The notes beneath the pieces were generated by a model, which saw nothing but the letters and a program-made list of their open reading frames with translations, did no database searches and was not told the DNA's origin. The translations under genes and the position numbers were made by a program. From contig NZ_CP032744.1 in assembly GCF_003641145.1 (NCBI RefSeq), forward strand, positions 744,001 to 808,000: DNA of 64,000 bases, read 5' to 3'. The DNA comes from Lactiplantibacillus paraplantarum. Lineage in GTDB: Bacteria; Bacillota; Bacilli; Lactobacillales; Lactobacillaceae. This document shows, one piece after another, positions 59,419 through 64,000 of the stretch (the stretch's first letter is position 1; each line of letters starts with the position of its first letter).

Positions 59419-59583
59419 AATATTAGCGTCCTTTTCAATAAAGTTACTGTTTCTAGAATACATGCAAACGGGGGAATTGTCACCCTAAATGAGGTCTGAA
59501 ATTAGACGCGTGCCGTAACAACTGGACAGGCTTTTGGCGGAAAAAATGGTCTAAAACAGAGCCAAAACTTAAGTACTAGATGC

Positions 59584-59610
59584 AAAAAAGCCCGGCGTTA
59601 AGCCGAGCTT
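59584..59610 (-). terminator. Terminator of the asnB-aspartokinase operon
   Basis: Minus strand AAGCTCGGC / GCCGGGCTTTTTT with a short loop, directly after the aspartokinase gene. Confidence 0.88.
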
Positions 59611-59621
59611 GTTGGTGATGA

Positions 59622-60824
59622 TTATTCGATTCCTAAAAATTCATCATGTAAGGCGTTCATGGCAGCTTTTAAGTCAGCTTCCTTGACGAGTACCCAGATG
59701 GTCGTATAACTATCGGTCGATTGTAAAATGTCGATGTGCTGTGCCGATAATGCCGTGACGATGCGGGCAGTTACGCCGGGAGTCCCGGTAATACCAGCCC
59801 CAACAACGGAAACCTTCGCACAGTCCGCAATCGCGTGACAGTGGACGTGGGCGTCAGTTAAGAGTTGCTTAGCGACGGCTGCATCACCATTAACGAGGTT
59901 AAAGACGACTTGGTGTGGTGTGATGTTAATAAAGTCAACGCTCAAACCGTGCTGTGCCATCAATTGGAAGATGGCACTTGAACTTAACGTATCGGTAGGC
60001 ACAGTGAATTGCGTCAAGTTTGTTTGGTGCGCAATCCCCGTTACCGTGCGATAATGCTCGATTTGCGTCGTTGTGCGGTCAGTGACCAAAGTTCCCAGTT
60101 CATCCGGTTCTTGATAGGTTGAACGAATTCGCATTGGGACGTGGGCTTGTTCCGCAATTTCAACCGCGCGCGGATGAATGACCTTAGCACCTTCATGAGC
60201 CATATTAGCCAGTTCTTCATAGCTGATAGCCTTAATAAAACGGGCGTGGGTGACCAGTCGCGGATCAGCAGTCATCATGCCGTTAACATCGGTAAAAATA
60301 TCAACCCGTTTGGCTTTTAAAGCGGCACCGAGGATGGCTGCTGATGTATCGGAGCCACCACGACCAATTGTGGTAATGTGGCCGCTCTCAGTGGCACCTT
60401 GAAAACCAGTTACGACAACCACGTCAGCATCAATAAAGGCATCCGTGATCGGTTTTGGATCAACGCGAAGAATCTTAGCATTTTGGAAATCGTCGTTAGT
60501 AATGATGCCGGCATCATGGCCGGTCATCGCCGTAACGTTCAGCCCTTGTTTACGCGCTAACTCGGTAAAGACAGCAGTCGAGATGGTTTCCCCCACTGAG
60601 ACCAACATGTCTAGTTCCCGATTCGTTAAGCGGGAATGCTCGGCCCCAACTAGGCCGAGTAATGAGTCAGTTGCGTAGGGGGCGCCCTTACGACCAATTG
60701 CTGAGACGACCACGATAACTTTGTCGCCCTGATCGACTGCATATTGAACGTGTTTTAATGCTTGAATACGAGCGGCTTCATCTTTAACGGATGTCCCCCC
60801 GAACTTTTGAACAATAATTTCCAT
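59622..60824 (-). CDS. thrA: Aspartate kinase
   Basis: 400-aa monofunctional aspartokinase. N-terminal catalytic domain (KFGGTSV; VVVTGFQGATESGHITTIGRGGSDTSA in outline), then two ACT domains (about 265-400) for allosteric control by lysine or threonine. It makes aspartyl phosphate, the first step to DAP, lysine, threonine and methionine. In L. plantarum the aspartokinase next to asnB1 is named thrA1; there is no homoserine dehydrogenase part. ATG at 60824 with GAGGAG 10 bases upstream, located four bases beyond the asnB stop, so the two are co-transcribed. Confidence 0.9.
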   Translation of the reverse strand: MEIIVQKFGGTSVKDEAARIQALKHVQYAVDQGDKVIVVVSAIGRKGAPYATDSLLGLVGAEHSRLTNRELDMLVSVGETISTAVFTELARKQGLNVTAMTGHDAGIITNDDFQNAKILRVDPKPITDAFIDADVVVVTGFQGATESGHITTIGRGGSDTSAAILGAALKAKRVDIFTDVNGMMTADPRLVTHARFIKAISYEELANMAHEGAKVIHPRAVEIAEQAHVPMRIRSTYQEPDELGTLVTDRTTTQIEHYRTVTGIAHQTNLTQFTVPTDTLSSSAIFQLMAQHGLSVDFINITPHQVVFNLVNGDAAVAKQLLTDAHVHCHAIADCAKVSVVGAGITGTPGVTARIVTALSAQHIDILQSTDSYTTIWVLVKEADLKAAMNALHDEFLGIE

Positions 60825-60828
60825 TGAT

Positions 60829-62730
60829 CTAAAACTCCTCGACTTTTTCAGCAACGGCGTTCGCTTCGGGGCTATTCATCAAGTGGTCAGATTCGACATA
60901 GAGTTTATGCCACATCATGAAGGTGAGAACAGTCCAGAGCTTCCGAGAATTGTCCCGAACGCCGGCCTTATGGTCATCTAAGAGTTTCAAGAAGTAGTCT
61001 TTGTTGAAGTATTGGTCAGTTTGCGAATCGTTAATGATCTGCTTAGCCCAATCGTACATTTCATCCTTGAGCCAGAAGCGAATTGGCACTGGGAAACCAA
61101 GCTTCTTACGGTGAAGAACGTGCGCTGGCACGATGTCTTCGACCGCTTTACGAAGAATGTACTTGGTCGTCCCATGACTGATGCGGAGATCAGCCGGAAT
61201 TTCAGCGGCTAAGTTATAGACCTCACGATCAACAAATGGTGTCCGCAGTTCCAAACTGTGGGCCATGGTTGTCCGGTCAGCGTTATGCAACAAGTCACCG
61301 TTTAACCACGTGTGCATATCGATGAATTGCATCCGACTGATTGGATCATAGTCGACGGATTCATCGTAGAGTGGTTGTGTGATGGACTGGAACGGGTGGT
61401 TTTGATTGTAATTCTTGAAGAAGGTCTGCTTTTCTTGTTCACCGAAGATAAAGGCGTTACCCACGTAGCGATTTTCTAATGGGGTCGTCCCGCGGAGTAA
61501 GAAGGACCGACCACGCATTCCTTCAGGCATCATCAAGGCAATCCGCTTCAGCGCACCGTTAATTGGTTTCGTATAGCGGAAAGGTTTTAATGATTCGGGT
61601 TCGTGATAGATAGTGTAACCCCCGAAGAGTTCGTCAGCCCCTTCACCAGTCAGACAAACCTTAACGTGTTTGACCGCTTCTTTGGCTAAGAAGTACTGCG
61701 GCACAGCGGCCGGGTCAGCCAACGGATCATCCATGCTCCACACAAAGTGGGGGAAGGCTTTCATGAAAGCTTCCGGGGTGATCGTCATGCTGTAATTCTT
61801 AACACCGAGTTTTTCAGCGGTCTCTTGAGCAACGTCAAGTTCACTGTAACCTTCACGTTCAAAACCAACCGAGATCGTTTCGAGGTTCGGGTTGAAGTTT
61901 TTAGCAATCGCGACGATGATTGATGAGTCAATTCCGCCTGAAAGGAAGGAACCAACTGGTACATCAGAGCGCATGTGAATCTTAACGGAGTCGATTAAAG
62001 CATCTTTGATTTTTTGGGCATATTCGTCCTCGGAACGTTGGACCGGATGGAATTCGCGGTGATAATAGCGATCGATCCGTGGCGCGGCACCAAGCTTTTT
62101 AGTCAAGGAGCAACCGGGGGCGAGCATTTTAATTTCTTTCGTAAGTGTCTCTGGTTCGGGAACAAATTGGAACGTCATGTAATCTTGTAAGGCATTCTTA
62201 TCGAAGGTTTTGTCCTTCAAAATCTTGTAAATGGCCTTACTTTCAGAAGCATAATAGAAGTCGTCACCACTGATGGCGTAATAGAACGGCTTGATCCCGA
62301 ACTGATCGCGCGCGGCAAATAACGTTTTTTCTTGTTTATCCCAGATGACGAAAGCAAACATTCCCCGTAAGTACTTCGTTGCGTCGGCGTGGTACTTCGC
62401 GTACATCGCAAGAATTACTTCAGAATCGGAGCTTGTTTTGAATTCGTAGCCTTCTTGTTTGAGTTGTTCACGCAATTCAACGTAGTTATAAATCTCGCCG
62501 TTAAATGTCATCCAGTAACGTTCATTATCATAAGATAATGGTTGGTGACCACCGGCTAAGTCAATGATACTTAAGCGCCGAAAACCCATGGTGATATTGT
62601 CATCAGCAAAATAACCGTCATCATCGGGTCCCCGATGGACAATCATTTTAGTCATTTCGTGGATGGTCTGATCGTAGGCCGCGTTATCCGCTTTAGTCCG
62701 ATCAGTTAAGCAACCAGCAAAACCGCACAT
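60829..62730 (-). CDS. asnB: AsnB-type glutamine amidotransferase (mDAP amidation)
   Basis: 633-aa two-domain protein: class II glutaminase starting MCGFAGCL with nucleophile Cys2 (about 1-210), then an asparagine-synthetase-like ATP-pyrophosphatase domain with P-loop SGGIDSS (about 235-620). The L. plantarum AsnB1 gene product amidates meso-DAP in peptidoglycan precursors; its gene lies next to an aspartokinase gene as here. Asparagine itself is already made by AsnA in this window, which supports the amidation role. ATG at 62730 is preceded by GAGATGAAC, a weak site. Long, intact, and first in the operon with the aspartokinase. Confidence 0.92.
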   Translation of the reverse strand: MCGFAGCLTDRTKADNAAYDQTIHEMTKMIVHRGPDDDGYFADDNITMGFRRLSIIDLAGGHQPLSYDNERYWMTFNGEIYNYVELREQLKQEGYEFKTSSDSEVILAMYAKYHADATKYLRGMFAFVIWDKQEKTLFAARDQFGIKPFYYAISGDDFYYASESKAIYKILKDKTFDKNALQDYMTFQFVPEPETLTKEIKMLAPGCSLTKKLGAAPRIDRYYHREFHPVQRSEDEYAQKIKDALIDSVKIHMRSDVPVGSFLSGGIDSSIIVAIAKNFNPNLETISVGFEREGYSELDVAQETAEKLGVKNYSMTITPEAFMKAFPHFVWSMDDPLADPAAVPQYFLAKEAVKHVKVCLTGEGADELFGGYTIYHEPESLKPFRYTKPINGALKRIALMMPEGMRGRSFLLRGTTPLENRYVGNAFIFGEQEKQTFFKNYNQNHPFQSITQPLYDESVDYDPISRMQFIDMHTWLNGDLLHNADRTTMAHSLELRTPFVDREVYNLAAEIPADLRISHGTTKYILRKAVEDIVPAHVLHRKKLGFPVPIRFWLKDEMYDWAKQIINDSQTDQYFNKDYFLKLLDDHKAGVRDNSRKLWTVLTFMMWHKLYVESDHLMNSPEANAVAEKVEEF

Positions 62731-63109
62731 GTCTGTTCATCTCTCAATCTTTAAAGTTTAGATAGTTCTTATCTACATTGTGTACAGATGGTTCGTTGTT
62801 AATTTACCCGTTTCATTCGCGGATGTAAAGCAATCTGGATAATTATAACGGTTTCTTACCAATGCCAGTCATAATTGTTCTTGACAATCCGCTGGCGTAC
62901 ACTTTTATCATTATACTTGCTTTAATTCATAAGATAAAGCGGCGACCACAGATGGAACGCTTTCATTAGTGAAAATGTCATTATTTATAGAAGATAGGTA
63001 ACTGAGTGGCTACCAAATCACCCCCGCTAACCCAGTGATATAAGTTAGTGGGGGTGATTAAAGATGGATGATAACTAGTAGTTTGCTAAGTACATGTGAT
63101 TTTAACGAT
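62731..63109. other. Upstream region of asnB, with possible promoter
   Basis: No supportable ORF. A TATAAT at minus strand 62847-62842 with TGACTG 18 bases upstream is the best asnB promoter, giving a leader of about 105 bases. A hairpin TCACCCCCGCTAAC / GTTAGTGGGGGTGA at 63017-63057 follows the azlCD genes leftwards and is listed separately. Confidence 0.4.
63017..63057 (-). terminator. Hairpin after azlD
   Basis: TCACCCCC-CTAAC / GTTAG-GGGGGTGA stem with one mismatch, about 50 bases after azlD in its reading direction; T tract short. Confidence 0.55.
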
Positions 63110-63436
63110 TTATGCCCAGCCGACTAGTCGCAGTACGGCCATAGCAATAATGCCCGTGATAACGACAGCTAGTAGGCTCTTGGTGAGAATGCCGGCAAGA
63201 ATAGCGGGAATCGAGGCGTAAATGTTGGGTAGGTCGAATCCTGGCCAGTGCCCCGCATGGTAAGTTAGGAGACTTTCAACAAAGATGGCGGTCATGATGG
63301 CGACTGGAACAAATGATAGAAAATTAATTAACCAATGGGGGACCGTCAGATTTTTAATGATGGCAAAAGGGACGATGCGTGATAGCCAAGTTACGAGACC
63401 ACAAAGTAAGATGGTCGCTAAAATGTAAGCACTCAC
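63110..63436 (-). CDS. azlD: AzlD-type branched-chain amino acid exporter subunit
   Basis: 108 aa with four membrane segments (ILATILLCGLVTWLSRIVPF; LINFLSFVPVAIMTAIFVES; IPAILAGILTKSLLAVVIT; IAMAVLRLVG). Size, arrangement and SFVPVAIM fit AzlD, the small subunit that works with AzlC to export branched-chain amino acids. GTG at 63436 overlaps the azlC TGA (GTGA), and GGTGG lies 12 bases upstream. Readings that start further up lie within azlC. The overlap indicates coupled translation with azlC. Confidence 0.88.
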   Translation of the reverse strand: MSAYILATILLCGLVTWLSRIVPFAIIKNLTVPHWLINFLSFVPVAIMTAIFVESLLTYHAGHWPGFDLPNIYASIPAILAGILTKSLLAVVITGIIAMAVLRLVGWA

Positions 63437-63999
63437 TTGGGGCTCACCACCATTCCGAAGCCACAGCCAAGCAACGTTGCAAAGATCAAAGCTAAGTTGC
63501 CGGGGACCCAGCGCATGAGAAAATACATGGCGAGGGTGACGAATAGCACGACCCATAATTGGGTGGGTAGGGACTTACTACGATCCGTGATAATCTGTAA
63601 GTAAAGTAATCCAATAAACATGCCAACCACCGCGAAGTCTAAGCCAAATTGGTTAGGGTCAGTAATTAGGTTACCTAGGAGACAGCCAACCACCGTCGCA
63701 GCCGCCCAAACTAAATAGGCGACAAGATTAGCGGCGTGTAACCAACTTGTTTTCAATTGTTGCTTAGTTTGATTTAGTTTATTCATGCTGAGTGCAAAGG
63801 TTTCATCAGTTAATAACGATCCTAGACCAATATTTTGCAATAAGGAATCTTTTTTAAAATACTGGGCGACCGACATGCTCATTAAAATCATGCGTGAATT
63901 GATCAAAAAAGTGGACAAGACGATTGCTGAAATTGGACTACCGGCTAGCAGCATACTGATAATAATAAATTGGGCGGAACCGGCGTAGACAATTAACGA
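63433..63999 (-). CDS. azlC: AzlC-type branched-chain amino acid exporter subunit, N-terminally cut by window edge
   Basis: 189 visible codons reading leftwards from the window edge. VYAGSAQFI near the edge is the AzlC signature in the first third of the protein, followed by STFLINSRMILMSMSVAQ, LLTDETFALSMN and three or four membrane helices, ending in VVSPK. The start codon is outside the window; some 40-60 residues are missing. With AzlD it forms an exporter of leucine, valine, isoleucine or analogues. Confidence 0.9.
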   Translation of the reverse strand, partial: SLIVYAGSAQFIIISMLLAGSPISAIVLSTFLINSRMILMSMSVAQYFKKDSLLQNIGLGSLLTDETFALSMNKLNQTKQQLKTSWLHAANLVAYLVWAAATVVGCLLGNLITDPNQFGLDFAVVGMFIGLLYLQIITDRSKSLPTQLWVVLFVTLAMYFLMRWVPGNLALIFATLLGCGFGMVVSPK

Positions 64000-64000
64000 C

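Overview
The window reads as chromosomal DNA of a low-GC lactic acid bacterium and fits Lactiplantibacillus plantarum best. The evidence is indirect but consistent. A cell-wall protein carries the LPQTxE-type sorting motif typical of that species. The peptidoglycan genes are of the meso-diaminopimelate (mDAP) type: MurE has the DNPR motif, next to an aspartokinase and an AsnB-type amidotransferase. There is also a second OatA/OatB-like O-acetyltransferase. Nearly all genes have strong AGGAGG-like ribosome binding sites. I see no tRNA, rRNA, CRISPR array, prophage or complete insertion sequence.

Layout. 0-9 kb: a truncated CPA2 antiporter, a GrpB-Nudix fusion, a DedA protein, HelD, an FMN-dependent nitronate monooxygenase/FabK-like enzyme, coaA and guaA. 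9-13.5 kb: small accessory genes in AT-rich DNA (membrane protein, XRE regulator, CPBP protease, HxlR regulator and a frameshifted MFS exporter). 13.9-24 kb: a cell-surface region with two SEC10/PgrA-type LPxTG proteins split by an XRE regulator, a DUF4767 lipoprotein behind a translationally coupled 37-aa ORF, membrane-anchored small proteins, and a MORN protein next to an OatB-like acyltransferase. 24-26.2 kb: the alkaline-shock operon glsB-like/amaP/DUF2273/asp/asp. 26-34 kb: a GNAT, an FAH-family hydrolase, a second DUF4767 lipoprotein, a pseudo-EIIA(Lac), an orphan rhamnosidase-like N-domain, pepN and two tandem histidine phosphatases.

34-38 kb is a patchwork of small regulators. It includes a 39-aa metal-homeostasis microprotein behind a perfect Fur/Zur-type operator, a P-loop kinase, XRE regulators (one frameshifted), a 34-aa hydrophobic peptide, and an azoreductase-MarR operon with a palindromic operator over its promoter. 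38-42.3 kb: asnA-asnS under an Asn T-box, then pepD. 42.3-44.3 kb: an apparent SOS operon (LexA box, 88-aa protein, DEDDh exonuclease fused to an HTH) and a divergent IS3-OrfA-like HTH gene. 44.5-45.3 kb is non-coding and holds two diverged copies of one structured element facing each other. 45-54.4 kb: recQ, an RluA-type synthase, an ArsR regulator/flavodoxin pair, a degenerate S2P-like membrane protein, a YibE/F pair, a GNAT and a phosphatase. 54.6-64 kb: an immunity-like small gene, an esterase-GPH transporter operon, murE, the asnB-aspartokinase operon and azlCD (azlC runs off the end).

Several parts work together. Aspartokinase, MurE and AsnB make, insert and amidate mDAP in peptidoglycan. 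OatB O-acetylates the same wall, and the LPxTG proteins are anchored to it. AsnA makes asparagine and AsnS charges it to tRNA, with the T-box sensing uncharged tRNA-Asn. The most unusual items are the SOS exonuclease operon, the Zur-box microprotein, the inverted pair of structured elements at 44.5-45.3 kb and the EIIA-like protein without its phosphoacceptor His.
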